From Sphagnum magellanicum (lineage: Eukaryota; Streptophyta; Sphagnopsida; Sphagnales; Sphagnaceae): a stretch of DNA of 64,000 bases. How positions within the stretch are numbered: the first letter of the stretch is position 1; each line of letters begins with the position of its first letter. This document shows, in pieces, positions 1-12,471 of this stretch. The notes under the pieces were generated by a model. It was given only the letters and a program-made list of their open reading frames with translations. It did no database searches and was not told the DNA's origin. A program made the position numbers and the translations under genes. The stretch is from contig CM038915.1 in assembly GCA_021904315.1 (NCBI GenBank), positions 1,178,001 through 1,242,000 of the forward strand, in the 5' to 3' direction.

Positions 1-375
1 ATGAAAAACTTGCCTTGAATACCAAATGGTCAATCAACACTATTAATAATACATTGTTGCATTTAGCCTAACAACAAGAAATATCATTAGCTTACAACTT
101 TACACTAAGAGAATTTCCCCAAACATAATAAGATTTCAAACTAGATTGTTGGTTTGGCATAACTTCACACATTAGGTTGGTAATATTTTGGCCTTGAATA
201 TATATTGTAGATTAGTTTAAAGTAACTATTTATAGTTTTGGTATTTATGTCAATTGCATCAATTTGCATCTTATTATAATCACTTCACATAAGGTTCAAA
301 TATTCCCATAACGAACAATGAAATAATGCCTGATTATATACACAATAATGTTCCCCATAGTAACGAACATTAACA

Positions 376-1191
376 TGCTCCTAAGTTCCTAATTAAACCC
401 AAGAGGGGACTAAGTTACTCAAATAACGAAATTGTGAGGAACTCGGGGCATGCTCCCAACTCTCAGCACTAGAAGGGGTAGAGGGGCGTGCTGAAGCTCC
501 GGGATGGGATTAGGAAAAATGACAAGCTTTAGTTACTTACTCGAACCTACATCAAACCAACCAACAAGTTAATTAGTTCATTTTTGGAGCACCTTTAGTG
601 CTAGGACAAGCCACGGGCAACTTTGGACTCACAAGACTCACCATGGCTCGGACTTGGGGGAAGCCACCACCTTCCCCCATCTAGTATTATTTGCATCTCA
701 TCTGCGGCACCTACATCCGAATGACTTTTTGTCTCAAGACTCCCAAGGAGGAGTCCTGAAACTATCTCGGTTTGGACTCCTGAAACTTTGCGAGGTCATA
801 ACTTTTTACTTAAACCTCCGATTGGGATGAGGTCTAAAGCAAACTTGTAGCTTTCCTCGAGAGCTTTTCAATGGTGTATTGAATTCCACCTGCACACACT
901 GAGGTCGGGTCGATTCCCGACTTTTAATGGTCGGGAGTCAAATTGTCAGTTTGACTCCCGACCTTTTTTTTTGCCATAACATGTGTTGTAGATGTCCAAA
1001 TGGCCCATGCAAGCCCATTTTCAACATCTACACTTTGATAACTTTCCAATGATATAAATAACACCCCAATGCGAGGTGTTTTGACCTTTGCAATTGAACT
1101 TTGAAGCTTCGGGAGCCCCAAAGGACTCCCAAGTCCCCATTTCAGGAGTGTGAGTTTCATCTTCACATTCTTTCAAAGTAGGGTTGCGACA
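376..1191. repeat. LTR-like repeat inserted in the copia left LTR
   Basis: About 816 bp that interrupts the left copia LTR. It starts near TGCTCCTAAG and ends near GTTGCGACA, so it has TG...CA ends as a solo LTR would. A diverged copy in the same orientation lies at about 45474-46395. Shared landmarks are the line gggggaagccaccaccttcc, the block cctccgattg...gaggtctaaagcaaa, and cgggtcgatt. ACAT is present at both edges and may be the target duplication, but this is weak. No coding sequence is seen inside; the 80-codon minus-strand ORF here is not supported. Confidence 0.6.
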
Positions 1192-1319
1192 TACATGATT
1201 TTATTAATCTAATGTTACAAAAATGTGTGACCACAAAACTAATCTTTATGTATGATGCATGTAAATAATGTTTAATGGATGAATGTAGAAGAGGATGAGA
1301 ACATTTAATCTAACACCCC

Positions 1320-2230
1320 TTTTTGTTGTTAACTTCATTGTAAATCAACATGTCACAAATACATTTTCTTCCAATAGAAATTATTAATAATTTTCATGGA
1401 TAGATTGAAATAATGACTATAGTATGTATACCTTCCCTTATCTAATGTGTTAAGTAGTTAAAAATCAAGGACTTATTTCTCACCATTTCCAAAACGACTA
1501 TTAATATTGTATTCATAATTACAAGTAAAAAAAAATGTTTAGTACACATGCACATGCATGTGAATTCATAACTTTAAAAACCTCATGGCACACAAAAAAT
1601 TATGGCATGTCATCACAAATATTGGTGCCATAAATTCAAAACACACAAAAACTTATGGTGTCACAAAAAATTATGGGTTGCCATGAAAATTTGTGACACC
1701 TTGTTGCCAAATGGCATGCCATGTTATCATCACATGGAAAACCGAACCATTATTAATTGCAAAGGACAACAATATTTTCAACTTGTTAATAAATGAGATT
1801 AACTCATCAAATCAATGACATGAATCATGATTTGAAGTTAGTGTCACAAGTCATGAAACGTTGTGACTATTAATCAACCTCGTTGCAATGTGGCATGCCA
1901 CGTCAGTATCACATGACTAGAAGTTGTTATTATTCACCAAAAGTTGTAAGAATGAATGGAATTTTGTTATTACCTAATTTTGGATGATTAAAAATACATT
2001 AAAAATAAAATTTTGAAAATTTGATATTGTGTAAAAACCATCAAGTTGTAATATCAACTATAGGCACAAAACCATAATGCCACAATATTTTTGTCAACTA
2101 CATATTCATTAACATGAACTTGTAGTTACAATTGTAGTGAAAAAAGACAATAGTTGTTTAATTAATTGATTATAAAACACAAGATGTGTTGTTGTGTACA
2201 TTGACCAAGAAGTCTACATTGAGCACATCA
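1320..2230. other. Copia internal region, no readable coding sequence
   Basis: AT-rich sequence inside the copia element where gag, protease and integrase would lie. Only short ORFs occur and none shows a recognisable motif. Around 1580-1960 there are repeated words such as tggcatgcca and tcacaa, which suggest a further small repeat. Confidence 0.4.
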
Positions 2231-2359
2231 TCAAGTTCAATTTTTTAGATCCAAACTCAATGTTAGTACTAGTGGAGCCCAATACTTATAACAATTTAAG
2301 GGTTGATACGGATGATGTTGACAAGTTGCATTTCCTTATTAAGAAATGATGGGTAGCTT

Positions 2360-2720
2360 TGCATTTGCTAGTCTTGGCACACTACCAAACATCGCCTATG
2401 TTGTGTCTAAAGTAGATAAGTTTTATGCTTAGCTCACTAAAACTCATTGGTGTTGTTCTCAAATGCATTTTAAAGTACTTGAAGGATGTTTCATGTCTTG
2501 TCATATGTTTTGGAGGTTCTAGGATGATTAACTATTTCATTGCCTACTGTGATGTTGATTATGTTGTCCTTGATGATAGGAAGTCAAGGAGTGGTTATCT
2601 ATTGTTTTTGAATAATGGTTCGATGAACTAAGACGAAGCCACAAGTAAACTTGCACTGCTAGGTCAACCATTGAATCTAAGTACATTGTTAGGTGTAAAC
2701 AAGATGAAATGAGCCAACAA
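2360..2720 (+). pseudogene. Copia polymerase remnant (end of RT, start of RNase H)
   Basis: Read with frameshifts, this stretch gives the conserved order at the RT/RNase H junction of Ty1/copia polyproteins: a block like IAYVVSK, then VLKCILKYLKD, then YCDVDY, then DDRKSRSGYLLFLNNGS, then a block matching the usual STIESKY. In active elements this region removes the RNA strand of the hybrid. The open piece from 2425 to 2631 covers the middle; the flanks need frame changes and a stop interrupts it, so it is not functional. Confidence 0.7.
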
Positions 2721-3480
2721 TGTTACTTTAGAAAAGGATTGCATATCTTTTTGCCCAAAATAATGTTTTCATACAAATTTAAACTTTGAATTATTTTTTT
2801 TACAAATTGTTATAATAAATGTTTATAATTGTCCAAGTACATGACAATTTTTGTTTATATATTTTGAATAAATATATGAAAATTTGAAAGTGTGTTGATT
2901 CCTTATAAATTTAATGTTTTGTCTTTTAAAATGATAAAAATTTCAAATCATAATCAAAAATTGATTTTTAAAAGTTTTATGTTTTCTTGTATAATATTTT
3001 TTAAAAAAAAAACACATTGTATATGTACATCATACCCCATTTATGTGTGGTAAAGAACTTTTGAAAATTTAAAATTTTAGATCAATTTTGGAAAATTCTT
3101 TGAATTTTTAAATTTTTACAACTCCACATGTTTTAGGGTATGAGTGTTTTTTGAATGTGGCTAAGTTTTCTTTAGAAAATTCCCATCAATTTTGTTTTAT
3201 TATATGAGTCTTTTTGATAGTTCTTCATAAAATTGATTCCTTTTGACACAATAGGTGTTCACTTTCAAAGGTCTTAAATTGAAACTTAAACTTAAAATTT
3301 TATCAAATGGATTTTGGTTTGAATTTTTTAACATTCAAATGAATGAAAAAGGAACAACTTGCCATCATCACCATGGTTTTAAATGGTAAACATAAATATT
3401 TTTTCCAATTTTGATTGTTTTTTTTGTTGTCCAACATCCTTTATAGTTCATTGGTTTGTGATTACACCCTACTAGTTTTG
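2720..3480. other. AT-rich insertion splitting the copia RNase H region
   Basis: About 760 bp of AT-rich sequence separates the two RNase H fragments, which should be adjacent in an intact element. It holds no ORF of note. It is most simply a later insertion, but I could not find terminal repeats or a target duplication. Confidence 0.35.
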
Positions 3481-3770
3481 TGGCAACGAAAGAAGTTGTT
3501 TGGATGCATCACCTTTTTTCTTTCCTTGAGACATCCATAACTAAATCCCACACCTTTGTCATCTAATAATCAAAGTTGCATTTGTTTGGCCTATAATCCT
3601 AAGTTTCCTAGATGCACCAAACACATTAACATTCATTTTCACATTGTTTGGGAAAATTGACTTGCAGAAGAAATCAACATGTCTTATGTTTCTTCTAAGC
3701 ACCAAATTGCATACATCTTCACGAAAGGCTTGCTAGCAATCAAGTTTTTATGATTACATAGTCTTCTTGG
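3480..3770 (+). pseudogene. Copia RNase H C-terminal remnant
   Basis: The translation with frameshifts shows the end of a copia polyprotein: ATKEVVWMHHL, then a DNQSCI-like block, then TKHINIHFHIV, then SSKHQIAYIFTKGL. These correspond to the C-terminal RNase H landmarks of plant copia elements. Stop codons and frame changes make it a pseudogene. It lies about 700 bp before the right LTR. Confidence 0.7.
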
Positions 3771-4470
3771 ATTTACTTTAATTGATTAAGATAAAAGTGA
3801 AAGAGTAAAACTTTTATTCACTATTGAATTGAGTGGAAATGTTGAATAACTTTAATTTTAGTTCATCAATAAACATTGAACTCAATGAGTAGCTTCTAGA
3901 AACTCTTCAACTATTACTACATTACTATTTTGCATGGAGAAACTAGCCATCACCCTATGATTGTTTGTTTTTTTTCTACACATAAATAAGGACCAATAAT
4001 TATATATATATGTAATATTCATATATGAACAACATATCAAAGAGTTTTGGAAGGATGTTTTTGACACACATCATGCAATAGCTATTGAGTTCTTGGTGCA
4101 TTTTAATTGTATAGATGCATGGCACAAACTTGAATAAACTTGCAAATTTAGTTGTTATGATTCAAACTACCAACATGTAAGAGCATCTACTAATTTTAAC
4201 ATGAGTTCAATAATTACTAATACTTACCAACTTGTTTGCTTCCCCAACTAACATACTACCTTGACTTCATTCTGCCATGTTGATTTTTTTCATTTCATAA
4301 AATACCAAATGAGTATACAAGGATATAGACAATCAACAATTGCTTTAGAATGTATTCACCAAAGAGAGGAAAAAAGGAGTGTTCACTTTTGAGACACATT
4401 TTTTCTAATCTAGGAACATAATTCAATAGAATGTATCATTCAAATAGATTGGTTGTTTTGATACCATATT

Positions 4471-4700
4471 ATGAGCACCTCACATAAGGTTTAATATTCC
4501 CATAATGTACAACAAAACTATGCTTGATTATATATATACACATCAATGTTCCACATAATAATGAACACATTTCTATTGATTTAATCCTACCAAAATGCAT
4601 AATTGCAAAAATAAGATATATGTATTATGGATGTAAATAATGTCTGATGGATGAATGTAGAAGAGGATGAGAGTATTTAATTTAACACATTTAACATGCT
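4471..4700 (+). repeat. Right LTR of the copia element
   Basis: Matches the left LTR pieces (about 281-375 and 1192-1320) without the 0.8-kb insertion, which is what shows that the left copy was interrupted. A purine-rich run (agagaggaaaaaaggag) lies at about 4364-4380 and could be the polypurine tract, though about 90 bp separates it from the clearly matching part, so the LTR may start earlier than stated. Confidence 0.55.
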
Positions 4701-6840
4701 TTTGACATTATTACACTACCCAATATTCTAATTTTTTGAAATGAAATCTTCAAAAAAAATAAAAATTTACAAGGACAAGTATTGAAGTCACCTCTGTACT
4801 ATATTATGTGAAAGCATACAAATATATGGCCCCCTACTATAATATATAAAACCATACATGTATCTCCATACTTATATATATACAAGAGGAAGATAGATCT
4901 TTGTCATCATTGCCACTTTGGTTACATGACAAAATTGACTAAAAAAAACATGATCACCATAATATCATTGGTCAAAATTTTGAAGTGTTTGAGAATAATG
5001 ATTAAGAGGCCTATCTTGCAATTTAAATCAAAAGTAATCTCAAGATAACTTATATAGGGCAAAATGGGTCATGAGAACTGAAAACATTAAACATTGAACA
5101 CCCCATAGAACTTTGCAAGGGTGTTCCAAAAAGGTTCACTAAACCTAAGTAATGATAAAACCCTGCCAATCATAAATAAATCAAAGCACCCAAAAAAAGG
5201 AGAAAAACAAAGGACAAAATGGAAGGACCCATGTCTAATAAAACAAAAGAACCACCTAAGAAGGTGAACCACAAAGGTAACATCAAGTTCCCAAACCCCC
5301 ACTTGTTGCGAGAAGCATTTCAAATAAAGAAAGGGGAAGACCTCTTGAAAGGACGCCTAGCCTAGAAGAACCTTCACCTATTACAACAACATGTTCCAAA
5401 ATAGAGACCGCATGCACACGTTATAGTGCCATTAACACCTTCTGCTTATAAAATGTGTGTAAAATTAAAATAGAAAAGCCTCTAGTGCCCTTCACTCTTC
5501 ATGCCATATTGGCACTTCAATGAAGAAACTCGTCCGCCTACTAGTGTAGACATATGAAAACCTCCATAACTAGAAGGAGAAACATGCTCGATGGGAACTG
5601 ATTGTGATAAAAACCATCCTTCGCCTAAGTTGCAATTGTTGCCACAACCTCATGAAAAATAGTAGCTCGTGAAACCAAACCAACACAAGTGGGGTTGTCA
5701 ATGACATTTGCCAACATGCGAACCTCATCGACTAATAACACAATGTTGACTCAACAACTCAAAGCTTGCAAGGAAAAAGGCAGAAGGACATGAGTTTGCT
5801 TTTGTGAGACATGAAATCTCACATTTCTTGCAATGGCTGAGAAGGCCATTCTCTCCCCACCATGCACGCAACGAAGGAAGTGGATCCCCATAAGACCCAA
5901 AGGCTAGTTACAAATGCAATATGACACCCCAAGGACTAAAGGATGGGAAATGCCCAACCTATTGCACAATGTAATGAAAAAAATTTAAAGATAGACGAAA
6001 GAAAAGAATGACTAGGCAAGTTAACAACCAATCGCTCGAACCCAGCCCACACATGATCTCAAATGTGCCTTATGCAAATCCTGCAATCGGCAATGTTGCA
6101 ACAAGGCTTGACAAATATGCTGAAATATGAAAAATAAATAAAAAGTTTGATGCAGTTTTTTCAAACAACAAAGCTCTTGAAGGACATATTAAACTTATTT
6201 TTTTGTCTAGGCATAATATTAGAACATGAATGGCACAATTTCTTGCAAAAACTATACAACGCACAAAACGTCAAGCCCTGTGAAGTTCGATTGGGTTGGG
6301 GTGGGAGCATAATGTCCTACCATGAGAACTAGTGCCAAACTGATGCATCACAATGCAAACTGATGCATCAAGTCTTCTTACTCTTCAAAATCCAAACTTA
6401 CTGGGAGCACACAGTAGGCTGACCTGATTTTGCCAGGGATTTGCCAAAATCCACAACTTATTGAAAAGGGGCTTTTTAATTCCAAAGCAAACCCCAACAA
6501 CACAACCCCATTAAAATACAAAACCAATACCAAAAAAAAAAAAAAACAGAAAGAAAGAAAGAAAGAAAGAGGTAAGGACTAAGAGGGTTTAGAAACAAAA
6601 TGAAAAGAAAAGGGCGCAATATTGAAACCAGTGTTGTGTGGTTCTTTACTTTTATGAAGAATATCCAGTTCCAGTTCTGGAGAATAAATTAGAACGGTTC
6701 TGGTTCCACATATAAATGGAACTGGGACTTGGGTTCTGGGTCCGGTTCTTCCAAAAAAAAAGTTCTGGTTTTGAAATCATACTTGGTTTTGGCCCACTTC
6801 CAAGTTATGTGCTTGTCTCACTTTCAAACCCTTTCTTGCA
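4701..6840. other. Gene-free stretch with diffuse repeats
   Basis: No ORF here shows a known domain. From about 5090 to 6330 the composition is less AT-rich and short ORFs occur on both strands, so a decayed element is possible. The minus strand of about 5150-5260 is similar to the plus strand at about 10040-10150 (shared words taggtggttcttttgt and acatgggtccttccattttg), an inverted dispersed repeat. At 6533-6570 there is an A tract followed by (GAAA)n. From 6620 to 6790 the sequence is rich in the words ggttct and agttcc, as it is again near 51000-51240. Confidence 0.4.
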
Positions 6841-7560
6841 GGGGAGATTAATGCAGCCAAGCAATCACAGCTGAATATATTGACTAATGAAGTGGATTGT
6901 GCACAAGCTTGGCTTCTGAGCCTTGAAAGAGAAAAGGTTTTCTGCGTTTTTCATTCTATAAGTTATGGAATGCTTTGAGCACTGTACTACAGCTGCATGA
7001 TAACACTATAAGGGTTGCTCAGGTAGGCAGAGTAGGTCTCCAAGCTGCTCTTGGTATCAATGTTATCAGACTTTTAACAGAATCTCTCAGCTTTTAGCTA
7101 CCATGTCAATCATGTGTCATGTTGAGATTGCAGGAGCAATTGTGATTGCAACTACAGGCATTGCACAAGCAGGAGGCTCAGTTTCTGGAATGGTAAATGT
7201 GGCTCTGCAAGATTTATATTTAAAAACTGGATATGTAATTGGGCTAAGCATTGAGTAATAGAATAAATCAGCTGCCAGACTTAGGTGGAGCCAGGAAATG
7301 TGGTCTTAAGTTCGTTGTTTATAGGATGGCTCTGATTCTCTGGTTCCACTAGAAATTAGGCAAGATGAGGAGGCAAGTAGCAACCTGTAATCATCCCTAA
7401 ATGCCAAGACCCGAGCTGTGTGTTTTCTAGTAACAATGTCAAAAGGAATGCAATTTCTAAGCTTTTCAATGATTCCAGGCAGTGGGCTACGACTCCATAG
7501 AAGCTGAGGACTGGAAATAGCTATCCAAGGTGAAGACATTGGGCAACTGGAGACATTGCT
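6841..7560. other. Unrecognised gene-like fragment
   Basis: This stretch is richer in G+C than its surroundings. On the + strand 6841-6945 reads open and hydrophilic, and 6970-7200 contains further short open blocks; on the - strand 7306-7539 is an open 77-codon frame. I recognise no domain and cannot join these into a gene. A captured or decayed exon cluster is one reading; a chance pattern in a repeat is another. Confidence 0.2.
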
Positions 7561-9890
7561 TTAAAGATTGAGCATGAATTCACCCCATTGAAGGTGTGGT
7601 TACTACATAAATCAATTGAAATTTTGCATTCAATGGTGGTGTTGGTGTCAGATCTGGAAATACACGATTAGTGAAGTCTTCACTTGGCCCAAAATTGTAG
7701 CATGGGGAGCTTATTCAAATAATGCAAAGCATTCAATCTCTATGTATGAAACAAAAGGGATTGTAACCAAACACGAATGCACAATGTTGTCTCACACTTA
7801 TTGATCATCTAGATATGCAATTGGTCATGCCCACCACTTGATTTCTCTCTCTTGTGGATTTATATGATGTAGATCAAATAAATGTTAAACTAACTCTCCC
7901 CACTCTTGGATGTTGATGATTAACAACTCCCACCCAAAATGATGCATATGTGTAGTCTCCCTTTTCTATTTGCAATTACCTTTTATTGTCACTACTTAGT
8001 ACTAAGTCTATTCAACATTCACAAGCATTGCCCAATATAATCCTACCAAAAATTCCATACTTTGCATTGTGTATGAACATTTGATTGTCACCAAAATCAG
8101 CTTCATTTGATTGGGCAAAATATCTAATTGGTCACCTGATCTTGATTAAGGTTTAACTCTCAATAATCTTGTATGGAGTAAAACTCAACGCTAGATTGGA
8201 CACCAACCACATATGTGTATGGCAATGTAAAATGCTACAATGGTAAATCCTACCCTATGACATTTTCTGAAGACATTTTCAATTTGATTAATATGAAATG
8301 GGACTAGCACTAAATTTTTATTTATTTATTGGATAATTTTTATCAACTTGTCCATCCCATAATGCAATAAAATTTCCATGCCATAAACTTGCATACCAGT
8401 CCAGTAAGTCTATAAGTCTATTATTATCCATTTCACTTTTTTTATTGATCAATAGACAATTTGGTATTTTATAAGTGACAAAATGAATGCATCTTCCAAA
8501 CATCTTCTCAGTGTAATGGCATGAGGAAATCTGTGGTATAGTGGATGATGCCAACCATTATGTGTAAGGTAAAGCCTGGGGGATTATTTGTGTGTTTTTG
8601 GGACAAGGAAACCAATAAGTAAATTGGCCACTTCACTAAAGCAAGATGTCACTTCACAGTGAAGAGAGCTCTTGCTTCACATTGCCCCAAGTTTCTTGCA
8701 TGCAAATAATGTGTAGTCACAAGCCATGGTTCAATGTTTAGAAAAAAAAAACCAATAGGTACTTAATGCAGGGGAAGTTAAGTGTCAATGGTGGTAGGCA
8801 TCATATTTGTGGCCTGCCCCTTGAATAAGGTGCCTGTGGGCAGGGTTTTCATTTTCAATTTTGTGATCACAAAAGTTTGACAAAATTTTCCAAATTTTGG
8901 GGAATTTTTGTCAAATGCACACCCCAAAAAAAAATTCCCAAAAATTCTAAAAACTTTTGTCACCACCACAGTGCAAAAATTGGCCAAAAAAGCAATGCTG
9001 GGTGTGGCACAACAACACGTTCGAGAATGAATATGAAGATTCTCTCATGAGGGTGGAGAAGGGTTTCTTTTAAGGATTTTGTGACATAGCCCAAGTGGCA
9101 ATCATTGACAAAAATAATTCAGCCCAAATTTGGCTACATATTAGATATGAATGTAGAAAAAGAAACAGAATCCTTCTATATTCTTGGCTACCTATCATAA
9201 AAATCTGGTGATTCGAAAAAAATAAAATCTTCAAAATCTGGTGAATTTGGGTTGTTTTTTTTCATGAAAAATCCTTTGTATAGGTCGAAATGATATTTTT
9301 TCAGGTTAAAATCTGGCGAAAAATTGCCAGTAAAAGAAACATTGGGGTGGAGAGGGAGGGATTCACATTTTCAACTTCAATAAGTTATTACTTAAAACAC
9401 ATGTCATTAACAATGTACATTTCATGAACTTGCTCTTATTCACATACAAACATGAGGAAATCCAAATGTTTGGTAGAAATCAAAAGTCTTATTATGTACC
9501 AAGGCATGTGTTATGCCCCATTTGTATCTGAAACAACGTTTTTTCTGTGAAAAAAATTCGCCAAAATGAGAAAATATAAATATAAAAAGAATACCATGTC
9601 ATAATATTCCCGTCTCATAAAAAAATATTGAATTTTTTTTTTTTGGAATTTTTTTCACCACATTTGAATTCTGGTTTTAGTTTGGTAGCATTTCCTTAAC
9701 TAGCTTTTTTACTTTTTATTAGATAGGTTCTAAAACCTTGTTGTCATTTAATGTTAAATCCTTCTTTGGATGCTAGCCAATGATGCAATTTTTTTTAAAA
9801 AAAAATCATCAAAGATCTGGAGGATTTGGATTTGCATAGGTGTCTATTTGGGGCCAGAGTGAATCAGCACCCACCAGCACACAAGGAAGG
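7561..9890. other. Gene-free stretch with a palindrome cluster
   Basis: Only short unsupported ORFs. Two palindromes lie side by side: TTTTGTGATCACAAAA (perfect, 8860-8875) and a 40-bp imperfect one at 8876-8915 with arms TTTGACAAAATTTTCC and GGGAATTTTTGTCAAA. The word acttttgtcac recurs at 8951. This may be a small foldback element. Confidence 0.45.
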
Positions 9891-9892
9891 AT

Positions 9893-9985
9893 GGATGATA
9901 AGTGGTCAAGAAATAATTTTATGTTGGGTTCAATTCCCTAGATAACCACGGTGGTTAGTTAAGTTTTTTTTTTATTACTTACCTT
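9893..9985 (+). repeat. Possible tRNA-derived SINE fragment
   Basis: GTTGGGTTCAATTCCC (about 9927-9942) matches the polymerase III B box of tRNAs. About 30 bp upstream is a weak A-box-like stretch (taagtggtcaag), and the segment is followed by a T-rich run. It does not fold as a full tRNA. A plant SINE head is the likeliest reading. Confidence 0.35.
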
Positions 9986-10439
9986 CTAACAACCCTAACC
10001 CTTACCTATGTACAAACCATCTACTTGATGTTCCCTTTGTGATTCATCCTCTTAGGTGGTTCTTTTGTCTTCTTGGACATGGGTCCTTCCATTTTGTTCT
10101 TTGCATTCCCCCTTTCTTTTTTTGGGGTGCTTTTGTTTATTTTTGATTGCTAAGGTTTCATCATCTACTTACTTTGAAGTCACCTATTTTCCTATGTATC
10201 TACCTATATATGACATAGTCTTCACAGAACAGGTTATCAAAGTCACGCTAAACATTGATTCAGTTGACATTCATCCACAACTAAATCATAAGGACAACAC
10301 ACTGAAATCTTCTTATGAGCTTTGTTCAGCACTCTATTCAGGATTGTCTTTTGTGTGTCTTGCGTGATTTTACAAAGGCTCATCTCCTTTCGCCTCACAC
10401 AAAATTGTGTGCACTATTGCTTGTTACATAGGCAAAACT

Positions 10440-10530
10440 ATGTATAAATATATATAGAGAGATTTTTGCCTTCAATCTATAGCGGATTTGAACCCACAAC
10501 CTCCCACAAGAGAGCCATGAATTTTACAAG
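10440..10530 (-). repeat. Possible tRNA-derived SINE fragment (minus strand)
   Basis: On the minus strand the word GTGGGTTCAAATCCGC (complement of about 10483-10498) matches a B box, preceded by a purine-rich ggctctcttgtgggagg block. No clear A box and no cloverleaf were found, so this is not a tRNA gene. Confidence 0.35.
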
Positions 10531-12471
10531 TAGCATAATTTTTGGCATCAAGGTTTGCAATTGTCAAAACCCTGTGGCAAAATCACAAGCCTCCACATAA
10601 AGTGTCACAAACCTTTTTCAATTTGTATGACATTATTCTGACACCCATATAGAGCTTGTTAGGGGGTATTTAGCATCTTCCCTCATAAGGACCATCGAAT
10701 GTATTGGTGGGTGTTGGGTCATTCTAACCTCAATTTGATGGGTTTTCATGTTGTATTCAAAATGGCACTTATCAACCACCTCTACAAACATAATAAATTC
10801 TCACCTATTCATGCTACTTGTAAATTGACGTGTCGATAATTATGTTGCCACTTAGTTTTCCTTTTTTCCTCTTTTTTTCCCTTCTTCTAATGTACTAACT
10901 TGGCAGATTCAACACTAATTATATTATTTGTGGAAATGCTAACTTTTCAAAAAATAAAATTTTCAAAGATCTTTTTTCATGAATGTAAATAAAAAATCTA
11001 TTTTCAACATAGAATCCTCAAAATTAATCAAATATTTGATGAATGTATGTTGAAACCAATGTTGTGCATGTAAATGGTAAATAGCCATTTTACACATCAT
11101 GTAAAACCTTAAATAAAAAGAAAAAAAAGTAAATTTGCAATATTGTATATATCATTGTGTTCATTCATTTGTTTACACTATTTTATATGGTTTTGCACGA
11201 TGTGTAAAACCACATGAATAGAATTTTATTTTTTCATGATTTGCATTTATCTTGTTTAACATAGAGTGAAATAGTCCCAAAGTAATAAATTGACACTTAC
11301 ATAAATATAAATGAAAATTATACACTTATAATTACTCAACATGTATACCAAAAATCATATATATATCGTAACACAAAAGGTAGCTTCAACACATGTCCAT
11401 TGAATAATTAAATAATTTTAAATATTCCATGTTGAGAAGTAAAAGATTTTAAAATATTCCCAAATTTTCTTCACAATCTTTTGTTCTTTGAAAGAAGTAT
11501 CTTTAGAAATTTTTAACATTCCTACAAACAATATAATTAGTGTTGAAGTTGTTGTCAAGGTACTACAATACAAAGCATTTGTTGACACTGCCCTTATATT
11601 ACTCTATCAACTATCAACAACCAACCATCCACCTCATACATAAAGCACTCACAACAATTTCCTATGTGTATTTTTGGGGGGAGGAGGGGGGAGGAAGGGG
11701 GCACCATGTATCAATGAATATCACTCCTAGGAAAGAAGAGTGACCCACACTCAAGAGTGGGGTGGCACCTATTGTTGGTGATTCACAAATCTCAAAGTTG
11801 GGTATAACCCTTCACCTGGTGCTTTACCCATGGGTAAAGCTCACTCACAAGTGTCGAACTTTCCCAAAATCCAGTTTCAATGACTCGGTACCCAAACTAC
11901 GGCCACATCTTATCCCCCCTTATTTTGGGAATACCCCCACTTGTTGGCTACCTGACTATAGTGTTTATTCTATGAGCCTAGATATTTTTGTTGTAGGGGA
12001 GGTTCCATATGAGTGCGTTCTTCTGAGGGAGGGGTACCCAAAGGTGTGAACTTGAGGGTGTTCCTGAACATGAGGAGAACGCGCACAAGTACATTAACCT
12101 CCCCTTATGTAAACAACTCTCTTTTGATATTAACCTCTCCCTTGGAAATGTAGTTTGTAATTGTAATTTTGTAATATGTACCGTCAAATACACACACATC
12201 TGTGCATTAGGCACGGGGTTCAAACATATTTCCAAGGGGAACGTGGGAACATATAAAATTGGGGAGCTCCTCCGGCATAACACCTTAGGGTTCTTCTGCT
12301 TGGGGGGAGATCCCTCAAAATACACATAGAAATAAAAGGGGAGTTGTTGTTGTGACATAAGGTATAGAACAACTTTTGGGATAGGCATTTGTCAAATATG
12401 CCCAGGCATCTATATTATTGTGGGATTGTTGCTCCAGTTTTCACGGGAATGAGAGTGGCGCGTGCACATTA
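10531..12471. other. Gene-free stretch
   Basis: AT-rich to about 11600, then of mixed composition. There is a G-rich run at 11674-11700 and a perfect palindrome TTTACCCATGGGTAAA at about 11824. Overlapping ORFs on both strands between 11762 and 12388 show no known domain and look like chance frames. Confidence 0.35.

Larger units (their letters stand above)
290..4700 (+). mobile_element. Decayed Ty1/copia LTR retrotransposon
   Basis: The sequence from about 290 (cacataaggtt, attcccataa, gattatata) to 375, continuing at 1192-1320 (gtaaataatg, ggatgaatgtagaagaggat), recurs in the same order at 4478-4690. This fits a left and a right LTR of one element. Between them lie remnants of copia reverse transcriptase/RNase H, all reading on the + strand. 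The left LTR is split by a separate insertion (376-1191). The outer ends of the LTRs are not clear and no target duplication could be defined. The element is old: LTR copies differ at many positions and the coding part carries stops and frameshifts. Confidence 0.65.

Noticed and set aside
2360-3770. Endogenous viral sequence as the source of the RT/RNase H blocks
   Set aside because: The motif order (KYLKD, DDRKSRSGYL, TKHI, FTKGL) and the flanking LTRs are those of Ty1/copia retrotransposons, not of plant pararetroviruses.
9893-10530. tRNA genes
   Set aside because: B-box words are present but no full cloverleaf can be drawn; SINE fragments are more likely.
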